DNA from: Elysia marginata
Lineage: Eukaryota; Mollusca; Gastropoda; Plakobranchidae
Reading direction: 5' to 3'
Assembly (NCBI GenBank): GCA_019649035.1
Contig: BMAT01013784.1
Span: 548,933 to 578,775, forward strand
Length of the DNA stretch: 29,843 nucleotides
Shown here: positions 1 to 13,538 of the stretch, in pieces
How positions within the stretch are numbered: position 1 is the first letter of the stretch
How the letters are laid out: every line of letters starts with the position of its first letter
Notes under the pieces: model-generated
The model's input: only the letters and a program-made list of their open reading frames with translations
What the model was told of the DNA's origin: nothing
Database searches by the model: none
Position numbers and translations under genes: made by a program

Positions 1-336
1 GACGCTATAATTGCTTAACGCGATGTAAAACAGCCGCTATTGGCAAGGGTAGCATTTTTTAGAAGCGATGGTTTTAATAATGTTTCTTGAATTTAAAAAA
101 TATCAAAAAGTCGCTTGTGCAAAATTCACACAAACTGCAGCTGCAACAAAATGTAATTCGCGCAAAGTGAAAAATATTAATTATATCGAGAACGGATTAT
201 TTTTTAGCTGTAACGTTCGATCAGATAATCATCCGACGACTCAGTCTAATAACAAAAGCATTATATTTATTACTGCACATTTGAAACCACGGCGATTTTT
301 AAATTTTTTTTCTCTTTGTTTTTACTAGTTCTACAG
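1..336. other. Non-coding, probable intron 5' of the first visible iGluR exon
   Basis: AT-rich DNA ending in the pyrimidine-rich acceptor of the first visible exon. I see no exon or repeat here. Confidence 0.5.
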
Positions 337-459
337 GTGCTCCGAGGTCCTCAGCACTTTACGTTCTTAGACTCGTCAGTGGGTAAATCATCTGTTGTAG
401 ATGCCATACTGGACGAAAACAGTGACTCGTTCGACCCGAACTCCTTTCTAGTTTTGCAG
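337..459 (+). CDS. iGluR exon A (ATD; first visible exon)
   Basis: The acceptor is tctacag and the donor cag|gtaaat; the 41 codons start and end in phase 0. The translation begins VLRGPQHFTFLDSS and ends NSFLVLQ. It reads as the N-terminal part of the extracellular ATD. There is no start methionine or signal peptide, so earlier exons lie left of the window. Confidence 0.75.
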
Positions 460-3400
460 GTAAATTAGTGAAAATAGAGCGGTCTGAAATATTTTTCCTA
501 CTTTTTACATACATCAGGCCTAACTCTGTTACACAATCATGTAACTTTATGCCTTTATTATGTCACAGGCCTTCTGTTGAGTTCTGAAGTGGAGTTTTGT
601 TATGAAAAGAATCTCTAGAAATTGTCTCTATGTTATGAACATGACTTTTGTGGTTCTCTGTTTGGTATCTTTGTCAACAATACAAAAACACCTGACCCGT
701 GTTACGGGAAAACTTTCTAGACAAGCGCCCATTAACTTAACGATCATGCTGGCGCATCACTTTTTTCCAAAAAGTTTAACTTAACAATTACAAATATATT
801 ACCAAAACGCTCCATGCATTCTTTTGTGGCAATTTTAAACCAACTAAACATATCTATCTTGTCAAAGTCAAAAAGAATGTCCACAAAGTAAACATAGGCA
901 CTTACACATCATTTAACAATGAGTTTGCAAGACATACGATTTTCTTGAGAACCCTAGATTTTTCCTATAAGTTGTTGCTTGCCTGTAAACATGAATCTGG
1001 AGAGTTTTTATTCAAATCTACACTGTCTGGGTGAGTGAGTGAAGAGGTCTTACTTATTTTGAATAGGTTGCACGTTAGAATAAATTATACCAGTACTTTA
1101 GATGTGGTAGGATAAGATAAGAGAAATTTTATTGTCCCCAGAGATAAATTGTACCGGTACTAAGGATCATAAGGATGCCGTTGTTAAGAAGTTTGGTAAA
1201 CTGATAAAAATGCTTGTTTTCGGTAAAACCGTTTGAAAAAAAAAGAAGCTGTTTCTTGTAAAAGATTAGAATTAGCTAATATTGTTTTAAATATTCGCTT
1301 TTTCTGTTGCAAGTTTGTGATAGACCTAATTTGTAATACAATTTGACACTGATTTATCGACCTGCTTCGTAATTATTTTCAATTAAGGTAACTTTAGTCT
1401 TTCCGTGGGAAGTTTTTATTTAAACAAACCCACGCAGCTATAAATAGTATTGGACTGTGAAAGCATTTTGAAGATTTGATAAAAGTAACTGAGAAATTCG
1501 CAATTTTATTGGTACAAGAAGAAGATACTCTACAGTTAATAAATTGTTGTTTGTTATTTACATTATATTTTGTGCTTTTTCAATGGCTTGAAAATCAAAG
1601 AAGAAAAAATGTATACCTGCGATTTTTTGCCAATCTTCATCGCCGTAATTTCTGCACGATATGAAAAAAAACCGCTACTCCCTTTTAACGTTCTTAACAC
1701 ACGAGGGTTAGATGAGGATAGTGTAGTTATATACTTTACTTTTTCAGTCTATTTTCAGGTTATTCCAAACACATGTTATCCCGCGGTTTTGTTTTTTTTT
1801 TGGTTATCTTGGAAAAACTACCCCGTGAAAATCACAAATAAGTCCCTGTATAAGTGTCTTGCCAGTTAGCCATAAAAAAATATTATTTTTAAACTATTTA
1901 TAATAGTTTGTTTTCCTTTTCACCCGTATCTTTCTTAAACCTAGAAGCATCGCACTAAGTTTTTTGCGTCGTAATTTTCCTACCTCCCTGATCTAATGTC
2001 CCTCGCTTGTCACTTCTCAGTCATTCGACATAGACGCTTTGACAGCTTCTTGTATTCTTGCTATAACTTTATAAGTTTTTTTTTCTTGTTTCTCTCTTGT
2101 GCTACAGTGGAAAGCTATTTTCTTCTTACGAGATCTTCGCTTTCTCATATGAATGTTCCTACTTTTTTGTATTTTTCCAGGTTATCTCGTTTCGGTTCAG
2201 GGGCGTATATTCGGTTGTTTTTTTTTTAAAGGTGAAAAAGAGTTTGTATTTTTCGAACGTTTTGTGGACCTATTCTACCTGATGTTTTGCGATGCAATAA
2301 AGTCTACGTTGTCGGCCTACGGAATTTCCTTTGCGCGTGTTCTTCTAGTTCAATTTTTAGTTTCGGTAGTGTGAGTGTTATTTCTTTCTAGGCGTTCTAA
2401 ATATGCAACCAATGACTTAAGGCTAAGACTGTTATCTTGAGGTGTGCCTACATTTCTTGTGAACGGTTTTATTTCACTATCTTATTGTCGATTGTAGTGT
2501 TGCTTATTATTGATAAGGTCGTTAAAAATTTTTCTTAATTCCTCTTTTGTTGTTTGGTTGTTTATTTTCTTTGGCTCCCCTTTGAATAGTACAATAACTG
2601 GTGCATTTGGGTCGTTAATTTTTTGCTTAAAGAAATGGGCTACTAAATTCTAGTTTTTCATTCGGCTGAATAACTATTTTCGTTTTCTTCTTTAGTTGTT
2701 TGTATTTTTTTTGTTTTTGTTTGTTTTTAATTGTGTCAAAAGTTCTACTTATAGGAGGTAAGACAATAAAAGATAATGCTTTACACGCAATCACCAACTA
2801 AAAGGGGAAACGCGATTTCATACATTTCAAGAATTTCAGCAGAAATTGAAGGCAAACAAAATAACTTATGTGAGATATTTTTCAATTATTTCAGCAGTGA
2901 AAAAAAAAAGAATAAACGCAGAACTATGTTTACGAAACCATTTAGTAACAAAGGATATAAATACTACTTTTCAACAATAATGACAACCAAAAAGAGATGT
3001 TCAAATATTTATCTTTGTGCAATTTGTTGATATCTTCGGCGTTTTTTGTCTAGTTCATAATTTCCCTAAGTTTAGCTTTAAAGAACTCCCCATCAGCCCA
3101 TGACGCTTCCGTGTTTAACTAAATGGTTCTGACCTAAATCTACGTCACAACTTGGGAAGCACATTCTTCCGCATTCCTCCATGTAGTTTGCGCATTTTTG
3201 GTTTTGCATGACAGGAAAAAGTATTACGCAGCTTCAATAAAACGCAATGAAAACAACTTTTGATACACATTTCCGCATTAGCAGGTAGATTTAGGTCAGA
3301 ATCATACCGCAATAGGACCGTATACTTCATTGACTGAATAGATCAAAGTATTGTAGGTGTTTTCACTATCTCAAAAGTACGTGACCAATACAAATTTGTA

Positions 3401-6400
3401 GGAAAAGGGCAAAACACCCAATAAGCGGGAGTAACTCCATGGTTTACTTGCAGGCCGAGGAGAACCAACCATTGATGTGGTGCTGTCATATTGCTGGAAA
3501 CACCAGTGTGGTCTCTATGGTCAAACAAGAGCAAGAGAGTAGTGGGCAGCTGGACATCTACAGCTACCTGACTGGCGAGTACAGGTCAACTCAACAGCTC
3601 GAAAATTCACCTTGCCCGCCACGTGAGTAGCTCTAATAATCTACACTTTTCTGGCCTCATATGCATTCTTTACAAAAAACCTTTTTACTGTTATTTTTTT
3701 TCTTTTTGGCCCCCTTTCTAAGTCTTTGGCTAAGGTTATTGTGTAATCGGACAACAGCTGCAGAAAACCAACTGTAGTCGCATAATGGTTCTTCACCATC
3801 GCTCTGCCTCATAGTTAAAATTTCAAGCTTTAACGTTTTCACCGAGCCCTAACTTGTAGACAGAGAACCCGGAACCACAATACCATGTACGCTGTCCTCT
3901 TTGCTCCAAAGAAAGTTACGGGGCTGTAGAAGAAAGCCAAAACGTAAAATGTTAAAAGTTATTTCACACACAAAAAAAATTTAATGTAGATTACATCTGG
4001 TATAATTACAACGTGTCATAAAGTTCAATAATGCGTCTTTAGTAGTGTGAAAAGAAATTAACTCACAATTTAATCAAGTGCAAATTTGCTTCAAGATTTT
4101 AACTTATCCCAAGAATCTTAGCTAGATAGAAGAAAATGAAGGCCCAAGGGCGATTCCAGGGAACAAATGGCATTTCTCGTAAAAATTTTAAACTGCTAAA
4201 GAGTTAGGTAAAACATTTGGTCACTGAAACGATCTAAAGTTGAATCACGTCAGAAGGCCTTATGAAGCAATAACCTTCTTTCCAGCCGTCGTTGTAACGT
4301 TTTCTGCTGTTCAGATTGTCCCTCTTTGTACTGGGTAAGGCAAATCTTGAGATGTACAGATGATTTATTCTCTGAAAGAAATGTTTTTTAAGTCCCAAAA
4401 TGAGTAGAAGTGCTTTTACGTCTTTTTACGCAAAGAAAAGCTTATCAGTTGTATAAATTCGTAAAATCACCAACCGCTCTAAATAAAGCTATAATCATCT
4501 AATGTGCCCCGAGCAATTACATAACTGCCAACATACCTTTTGAACTCTCAAAGGAGCACCAGATAGAACACTCCATTTTGGATCACTGACAATATTTTTG
4601 CATCTCTATTACAGTTGTATTTTTAATTTACATTTTAGCAAGAATCCAAAAGAAAGCTGACATGCCTAATTTTTGTCTTTACAAGTCTCAGGAATTAATC
4701 TCAATATTACTCCGCAGCACGGCATTCCAGAAGATAAACTATTCATTTTCATATTTGTCCTAGCTGCTGAACTCACCGCCAGTAAGCTCGGAGAATGGCG
4801 CAAGGCTAAAGAACGCCAAGCCAAAGTTCTTCTAGACATCACTTCCAGCCTGCAGTGGGACTATTTTCTTGTTATTTACCAGAACCAGTTTGGTAAGTCT
4901 ATAAACCATGAACATTATACTTCGATTGCCAATCTATGTAGGCAATGTAGCCCCCCCCCCAAAAAAAAAAAACAAGGAAAAAAAACCCTTTAAATAATGA
5001 TTGCGTCAGTACACAATTTATACAAGAAACTGCCACGGAAATAATATGTAACTAAAACATGTCTCAGTATTTCACGGATTAGCTCCCTGAACCGCAACGA
5101 TGCTTGAAATCTTGGATCTGAGAAAGTCCAAAAGCAGCGTGATACAGGTTTTACAGAAGATAATTATAATGTTCACGCTTCACATGTTTAGAATTTCTTG
5201 TTACAACGTGAGCTAGTATATATTGTGTTGATTATGTTTGGTCTCTCCCCAGAACAACAGGTTCGCTTTCTAACTCAGCTGGCATCTAATGCACGCTCTA
5301 AGATCTTACTGGCTGAAGTTGAGAAGACAAAGAACACTCAAAACATAATGTTGCGTTATTTTGAGACGTCCCCCGATCTTAACATTGTACTTATCACTTC
5401 AGCGAACAAAGCACAAGAAGTTCTTCAGATGGTACGTGGTCATTAATCTCAAGCTTCTCGCAACCCACCTACAAATAACGTTCTTTTGTCTTAAATCTAT
5501 GCTGGATTTATAGTATTTGGCAGTTAGGACTAAAAAAAGTCGACGCATGAAAAAAATTTAAAAAGTTAAATGTCTTATAATCAGTTTACGCCTCTTTCAT
5601 CAGTGCACCAGTAATTATTTTTACTGAATTTTCTTTTGATTATTAACTCATTATTTGGCATAGGGTATCTCCGCAAGTTTTAAGGGACTTTTGCCCTACA
5701 ATATAAGATACTACGTTGAAGTTAAATTAATAAAGTGTGCAGCATGCCGGTGCTGTATCTGCTCTATCTTACAAACTTTGACGACGCGTGCCACGTGAGA
5801 GATATTATATTTCCGTTTGTGTAACCAACATAATTTGCCCACTATTCAGGCACAAGCTCTGGAACCCAAGATCGGCAAAAGGATATCTGTGACGAGTCTG
5901 TCCAGATGGCTTTTCTTCTGCCAGGAGGGTATCATACACCCGGACTCGTGGATGTTTAGTTCGAACTTTGATAATATCGCCCTGGTCAGCGATGCTGCCC
6001 ACCTCGGCCCAGGGCACCCAGTGCAGGTAGGAAAATTTTTCTGTGGTGACGTTACTTAAGTTTGGCTAGACATTTAACAGAAAGACATTTAACAGAAAGA
6101 TTCAGCCTTAATCTCACAGAGTAGGTAAGAAAGCTTCTCTATGGTGAGGTTCCTTGACACATAACAATAAGATTAGGCCTAAATTACTCTTTAAAATGGT
6201 CATTTTACTCAGTTTTTCAGAAAACTGGACACAAATAACTGACATAGGGGTATCCTGTGAAGGTAGCATAAAGTATTATGTTTTTTTTCACATTCGTTTG
6301 GCAAGTACCAACACTGTTTGGCTTGACAGCGCCTTGTCAGAACGCACAAAGTTATGTGGGCCTGTTAACCCAGCATATAATTAAACAAAGCTTTACGTTT

Positions 6401-9400
6401 CCCATCTAATATTTAGTGTAATACCTCTTCTCATACACTTGTATCAAAGTTCTTCTATCTTACTAGTATCATAGTTCTTCTCGAACACGAGTATCAACTT
6501 TCTTCTATCTTATTAGCGTCAGCTTTCTTCTATCTTATTAGCGTCAACTTTCTTCTATCTTATTAGTGTCAACTTTCTTCTATCTTACTAGTATTTTAGT
6601 TCTACTCTTTCCCTAATTTCATGACTCTTCTCCATCACTTGTACCGGGACCATGCACTCAGCATCTATCGATCCTCTCTATCACTAGTACTGGTGCCAAG
6701 ATTCTTCTATCCCACTAGTATCATTGCTCTTTTAGCACTAGTATCATTGTTCTTCTCTATCACTTGAATCTTGGTTCTTCTCTATCACTTGTAACGGGAC
6801 CATACAATTAGCATCTATAAATCCTCTATCACTAGTACTGGTGCCAAAATTCTTCTATCTCATTAGTATCATTGTTCTTCTCAATCACTAGAATCTTGGT
6901 TCTTCTTTATCACTAATACAGGGACCATGGTTTTCTCTCGTACTATGTACATATAGACCGTATTTCTGTTCCTTCACCGCGGCTCTTCTCTATCAGTGTA
7001 CTTCTCTATCACCAGGTCAAACCGTACGCCATGTTCGTGCTGACCACTCTGCTGTACAAGACTGGCCGGAGAGAGCTGGCCTCGGTCGGCTCGGTTCTCT
7101 ATGACTGGAAACTCCAGCTACCACAGGAGGTGTTCCCCAACATTAAGTTTGGATTTAATGGAAGACTTTTTCTTGTCACAACTCTTTCTGTAAGTTTTAC
7201 AGAAATTAACTAAAAAATCGACCGTTTTGTATTAATGAGCCACATCGCTTATTGTAAACGGCAAATATGGACATAACGAGGATACATAGAGGAAAATGAC
7301 CTTATGAAACATATATTCAGGCAAATAGTACTATATATTCCTATACTGCATTTTATTATTTTTTGTGTGTTACTTGATGATTTTTAAACATCAAATTTTA
7401 TTATGGTTAAAGGAGCCTGGGACCCCGTTAAGTTTAGAACAGTCTGTGTGCTGACTTAAATCAAAGGCCATTACCTCAGGTTTAAAAAAGTGTGCGACAG
7501 AAATAGAAAAAGAAAATTTTCGAATGCCAGTCGAGAGCAAATCGTCGTTCCTTTTGGAAAACTTCCTCTTTGAAGACAGTTTCTTGCTGGCAAGAACGAT
7601 AATTTTTCTCATTAAATTTGATTTATAATTATTTTGAATACTGTTTTCATAATGAATTGATAGAAGAAGAAGAAGAAGAAGAAGAAGAAGAAGAAGAAGA
7701 AGAGTTGAAAAACAAAGTTAGAGAAAAGGAATGCGAAAATGAAGGAGAAAACAAACTGGGTAGACAATAGGAGAGTTGTTAATGATGAAGAAACTTAAGA
7801 GAAGAAGAAAGAAAGCAAACAGAAAGAAGTAAATGGAGCAGACAAAAGCGGTCACTATGCAAACAATTGCAAATTCGGAATACAAAATGATTTCTGATTT
7901 TACAAAAACAAAATATCTTATTCACCACCTTTTAGACTGAATAGATAGAAAAGTTTTCGAATGCTAAGTACATTTCACTGAGGTTACGGTTGGGTGACAT
8001 GCTAACCCACGAAGTCTACAAAGTGTATTTTACTGTTGATTCCGCAGTGGACACCGTACGTGTACCGTCACGTAGCATCGGACGGCAACGTAACGTTCTC
8101 AGGGTTCTGCATGGATATGGCGGATGAACTGAGTCGTACGCTTAACTTTACGTAAGTTTGAAGTATTTTATGCTTTGGGAGAAGTTGCTACTTAATATGT
8201 TTGCTTGTTCTTGTTCGGTTACAAAAACAAAAACAACACACACACCCACACACACACAAAAGCCCAACTTAATCCCAGTTTTTTGTCATCTACGTTTTTG
8301 TTCCCACAACTGATGTATTTGACCTTGGTTAGCCTGAAACGTTTTTATTTGACAAGGATTCCTGGAAGAGAAGACTTTCACCATAGGGGGTTCCCAGAAA
8401 ATTATAGCAAAGTTTTTTTTCAAGAGCGTTCAATATTCCGTGTCCTAAATAAACTGTAGGAAGCTATTTTTAGGTTTACTTAATTATAATTCATTGATAA
8501 AAATATTGAATTATTTTAAAAAATCTTGACGAAAAGTGAACTTCGCCTCATGCTCGGTTATGTGGAATTCAGACCTCTATTATTTGACTTCTAATCCAGT
8601 GCATTATCTAAAAAGGAACGCATCTTATTTTGTTTTCAAAAAGCGATTCTGAGTCCAATTTGATTGTGCAGCTTAGCGATTTCACAATGTAAAACTCTAG
8701 CGCAAACTATTTACTTGACTCTTCATTTTCATTTGTTCTATTTAATATTTTTCTCTTAAATATTTAATATGTAAACAAATATGCCGAGTATTCCTCTTAT
8801 TCTAATGATAAATAAGTACACCTTTCATCATCTTCTGTCCTCAATATATCCAAATGAAGCTGTCAAACATGACAGTTTTTTTCAAGATAAATAAGGCTTA
8901 CATAAAAAAAAATCAACTTTTTATAAATGGTTCAAACTGATTACAAAATTGAGATTGCACAATTTCAATTGATCTTGGTGCCCATTTGTTGCCCGTTTCT
9001 TTGTTTCCTACCATCCCTTTTCTGCTTCTCTCCCCCAAACATCATCGGCTCCTCTGGCCTTTACTGCTCTCCCTGCCACCTCGTTTGTCTTTGCCTATCT
9101 CTGTCTGTCTGTACCTGTCTCTTCTTATGTCTGTCTCGCATTGCATCTTTTCCTCTTTCCATGTATCTCTGCATGTCTATACGTCAATGTATTTCAGAAT
9201 CCAGTACACTGAACCTGAGGACGGATTCTGGGGTGTAGATGAGGGCAATGGAACCTGGAACGGTTTGGTCGGCCAGGTCGCTAGAGAGGTAAAACACAAT
9301 ACTTAGTCTGTGACAACAAAGTACCCTTACCATTGATTAACACAAAGTGCAATGTTCAAAAAGAACCATCTTACAATAAAGAGAGTCAAATTTCAATAAA

Positions 9401-12400
9401 TGTTTCTTGATAAGTCAAACAGTAACTAAGTAACTATGCTTGAATTACAATTTGATAAAACTGATGCTGAAAAACGACAAAAAATTCCTAAAATTGGGTG
9501 GAATGTCATTTGTACGCTCGTACTTATTTCAATTAAAACAGTATAGATTAGACGTATTTTTAAACTGCATACACAATAATAATATGAACGAAAATCCCAT
9601 CAGCACAGGCAATACTACGAGGTGATTCTCATAGGAATAAAACAGAAAACCAAAGTGACAAATTTTGCCAGAAATTACCATGTAGCTCTCAGTCATAATA
9701 ATGTCATTGTTATATTAACGGTGGCTTAACTGGAAATCAAAATCGCAAAAGTACAGACCAAAAAAGACACACTTGAATATGTTACACCTCCTGCCTTTGA
9801 CATAGAAAAAACCAAGTCAACTGAACAGAGAAAGTAAGCAATTTATTTTGAATAAAGAGTTATTAACCTTCACTTAAAATGCAAAGTTTGAGAGCACAAA
9901 ATCTTTCAATGCTTAAAATTAGTGCATGTCTTCTTGCTCTCTCTCTCTCTCCCTGCCTCCCCCCCCTCCCCCTCTCTCTCTGTCTGTCTGAATCTCTCTC
10001 TCTCTCCCCCTTACTCACTCTCTCTCTCATTGCCTCACAGGAAGTAGACATGGTTATAGCACCTATAGGCATCACTGAGGCGCGTGAGGGCGTGATCGAC
10101 TTCACCTCACCGTTCTTCTACGACGACTCTGCTGTTATCCTGAAGAAACCAGACCCAAATGCTTCCAAGTGGAGAACCTACATTGACATTTTCCGACAAG
10201 AGGTTAGACTCATTTGGATATTTATTGCAATTAGTTTTGGCGAGATGAGTGTAAAACATTTGCCTTGAAGAAAAAACATATAAAAGTGAATTTCACTTTG
10301 GCCTTTTTACAACTTTATTCTTTCTTCACACACTGCTTTCAATGTTTGTGTACAAGCATAAAACCATTTGAACTAAAGAATCAATGTTTTCAACGTTATC
10401 TGACGGGTATTTAAGATTTTGCAACCTTTTATAACTGGTTCGTTTTTTTTTGTCTTGGTAGATATTTTAGAGAGAAATTCAATCTTAGTCAACCTATACT
10501 TGGAAACACAGATGGGACTTCATTGTAATTCAAGACGATACATTTCTCTGTTATCTTTATTGAAACCAAGCAAAGAATGATGTCTTTTTCACACGTAGAT
10601 TACCGCAAATTATTTAAACCTCAATGGAGCATATAGAATAAATGCCGCTTACAAGGACAAAGGCGAAAGAAACTGCGTGGATAGAATCAAATAAACCACA
10701 AGGTCGTTGAAAGTATAAAATATGCATATACTGGAGGGGAAAACAGATTAAAAACTGTCTGGCCAAAAATCTGAGTATTAGTTGCTTAAAACTGATTACA
10801 TAAGTTTTGTGGAGCAAAACAGTGTTTTTTTTCCCTGTGCTTCCTATTCTTCATGTGACCCGGTTTGGTTAGATCATTAGATAACTTCATTTGTTAGTTC
10901 ATGCTGTGGGACAGGAAACATTGGTAAAAAAAATAAAATAAAATTTAGTTCTTACACCATGTGTGTGGTTAGACATCCTGGAGTAATTTTACAAGTAAGG
11001 CTTGCTGTGAGTAAAATTGTTAGAGCATCACTAAATCTTCCGCTCCAGAAAGTCGCGAGGTAGCACTTCCCCATTCCCAGTCCATAAGGGAGTATCCAGT
11101 GTCACCGCGGAGCCAAAAATTTTAAGCTCAGTCTCGTGCTATGGTGACTTTGTAAATAGTTAATTTGCTATTCTGTTCTATTCTAGTGCATTGTTTAAAT
11201 AAGGTACCAAGGGAGGATAGGCCTACATAACCAGAGGAGGGGGTCTTAGACTGAGAGAGAGGTGTGAAGAGGGACCGAGAAAAAAGATGAGAGAGAGGGT
11301 GAGAGAGAGAGAGTGGGAAAGACAGAGCGAGAAAGAGAAAGGGGGGGGGGAGAGAGAAGGGGTGAGGGTTTGAGCTAGATTTGAGGGTGAGATTGCTTAA
11401 ATATATATATCCTGTAGGCCTTAGTATTTTTCGGATTTCTGATGTTCTAAGACAATGGTTCTTCGATGATGTCCCTTTAATTGGTGGAAAAAAATAAAGA
11501 GCATGGCTGTGATGTTTAAGACGTTTAGGGCTATATAGGCTGCATCTTTTTTTTGCAGTTTTNNNNNNNNNNNNNNNNNNNNTTTTTGTTTTCTAGGATC
11601 GCTGAGATCAAAGCAGTGTTACTCTATGATGTCTATCTTCCTCACATATGTTTTGAAAACCAAAATATGAATGAAAAACACAAATAGTTGAAAATATATA
11701 GTTGATTTTTTTTCTGTTTGTGATTTTTTAATTTGCGTCCAGAAAAAAATTGTATCTTTATTATTAGAACCAGCCATCTAAACAATTGAAGGAACTCCAA
11801 CATGAATTACAAACTTTAACCGTTTTTTAATTGATATAGACATGTTCACGTCAAAATGAAAATCAATTGTTTTTGGATTACTATAACATCACGTTTGGAT
11901 TAACCAAGATCACGTAATGATCTGATTTCGAAAAAAAAACTCTTACAAGCAAATACCATGAATCCTTGATCAGCTCTAACATGGTGTAAAATCTAAGGAT
12001 GAACCACTTTTTAATACTGCATAGTCCTCGTTCTCTTTTTATGTTAGGTCTGTGGGTTGCCACTAGTTTTTTTTTTATTTTAGGTGCATGTGAGAGAACT
12101 GTATCATTGTTTACCGAGGTTTTATGGTGTGTGGTGGTGCATGCACAGGTTTTATCGCGTGTGTGTGAGAGAACTGTATCATTGTACCCAGGTTTTATGG
12201 TGTGTGTTCGCGGCTTTACTGGGAGGTTTCGCTGTCCTCTCCCTACTGGTGTGGGCTGAGATGAAGGTTCACAGGAGTGGACAGAAGGTCTTCGCCAACT
12301 CTTACTTCGGCTCATTCCTCTACCTCTACGGGGCAATGTTAGCCCAAGGTCAGGCACATTCCAGTGTTAACTGTAGTCCTAATGTAGCTGCGTCTTTAGT

Positions 12401-13506
12401 AAGAGAGGAATTTCAATGATTGAAACTATGAGAAACCCCTGACCTAAATTTGAGCAGTTTCATTTTGTAATTTAACTACTATTTCTGTTAAATAAAAAAC
12501 TTACATAAAAATGATAGAATTTTTGAACAGACGAAAGATGAATCATTTTGCCAGTATAAGAATTTTACTGATTCGGGTATAAAAAGGTACTATTTTTTCA
12601 AGGCTATCGATTTTGATTTTAAAACGTTACAGTCATGTAAAAATAATTTTGCTAATATATTTTGCGATGTCAATGAAGGAGTCTCTTAATATTCCCCCCC
12701 CCCCTCTCTGTCTCTCTCTCCCTGTCTGTGTTATCTCTATCTCTCTTTTTCTCCCTATTTCTTTGAGAATTTCTTTGTTTTTGTATTCGCTTCTTTGAAT
12801 GTGCCGCGGGCCGGAGAACCCTGATACCAATGTTGTTTACTGTTTGACTGTAGGAGGACGTAATTTGCCCAAGTCGGCAGCTGGCCGTGTCTTTCTCAGC
12901 AGCTGGTGGCTTTTCTGTATCGTCGTCGCAGGTCAGTCGCTCTTTTCCTTCAATATCTGATGTTAGAAGACTAAAGCATTGCCGTTTTTGTGTTCTATGC
13001 ATTATCTCTTGTTAAGATGAAGAGACAATCGTTAGTAAGACTTCCACGCTCTACATAGATTAAGCATATTATGCCTAAACTTGGTAGTTTGGGACCCACC
13101 ACTAGCAATGTTTCGCAAAATTCAAAGTGACTTTGGAGATGATAAACACACAGCGGCTATATTTTAAAACATTTTGCTAAGATGTACTAGCACAATCAAT
13201 TCTGATCTGAAATGATGGGACTGCGACATTTACCTACGTTTAGGTTTTTGGCCTCTACCTCAGTGGCTGACGCCATAAACGTTTTAATATGCAGCGATCG
13301 TCCCGTTTTGCGGTAGTAGTAGTAGTAGTAGTCGTAGGAGGAGGAGAAACAGCAGCAGCAAAAGCAGTGGTATTATTATTATTATAATTATTGTTATTAT
13401 TATTATTATTATTACTATAATTATTATTATTAGTAGTAGTTGTTATAGTAGTAATAGTAGTAGTAGTAATAGTAGTAGCAGCAGCAGCAGTAGTAGTAGT
13501 AGTAAC

Positions 13507-13538
<32 letters not shown>

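Larger units (their letters stand above)
10203..12191 (+). other. iGluR intron, about 2 kb, with GA-rich tract and assembly gap
   Basis: Holds purine-rich GAGA DNA at about 11238-11370 with a G-run, a 20-N gap at 11563-11582, and a local tandem duplication at about 12084-12210 over the next exon's acceptor. No internal exon recognised. Confidence 0.7.

Noticed and set aside
4286-4334. Candidate 49-bp iGluR exon (acceptor ttctttccag, donor gtaagg, open in the expected frame, reading PVVVTFSAVQIVPLCT).
   Set aside because: It ends with two extra bases, which does not match the phase needed by exon C at 4686, while exon B joins exon C in phase without it.
6121-6130. Second donor-like gtaggtaaga about 95 bp after the exon E donor, with weak similarity of the two flanks.
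   Set aside because: Using it would include the in-frame stop at about 6057; the flank similarity is too degraded to claim a duplication.
10203-10268. Hydrophobic read-through of exon I (EVRLIWIFIAISFGEM) that looks like a start of TM1.
   Set aside because: The exon J sequence VLWCVFAALLGGF matches family TM1 spacing and continues into the pore loop. The read-through soon meets a stop and lacks a pore.
11881-12357. Minus-strand 158-codon frame opposite the TM1 exon.
   Set aside because: It is antisense to the well-supported TM1/pore exon and its upstream duplication; no domain is recognisable.
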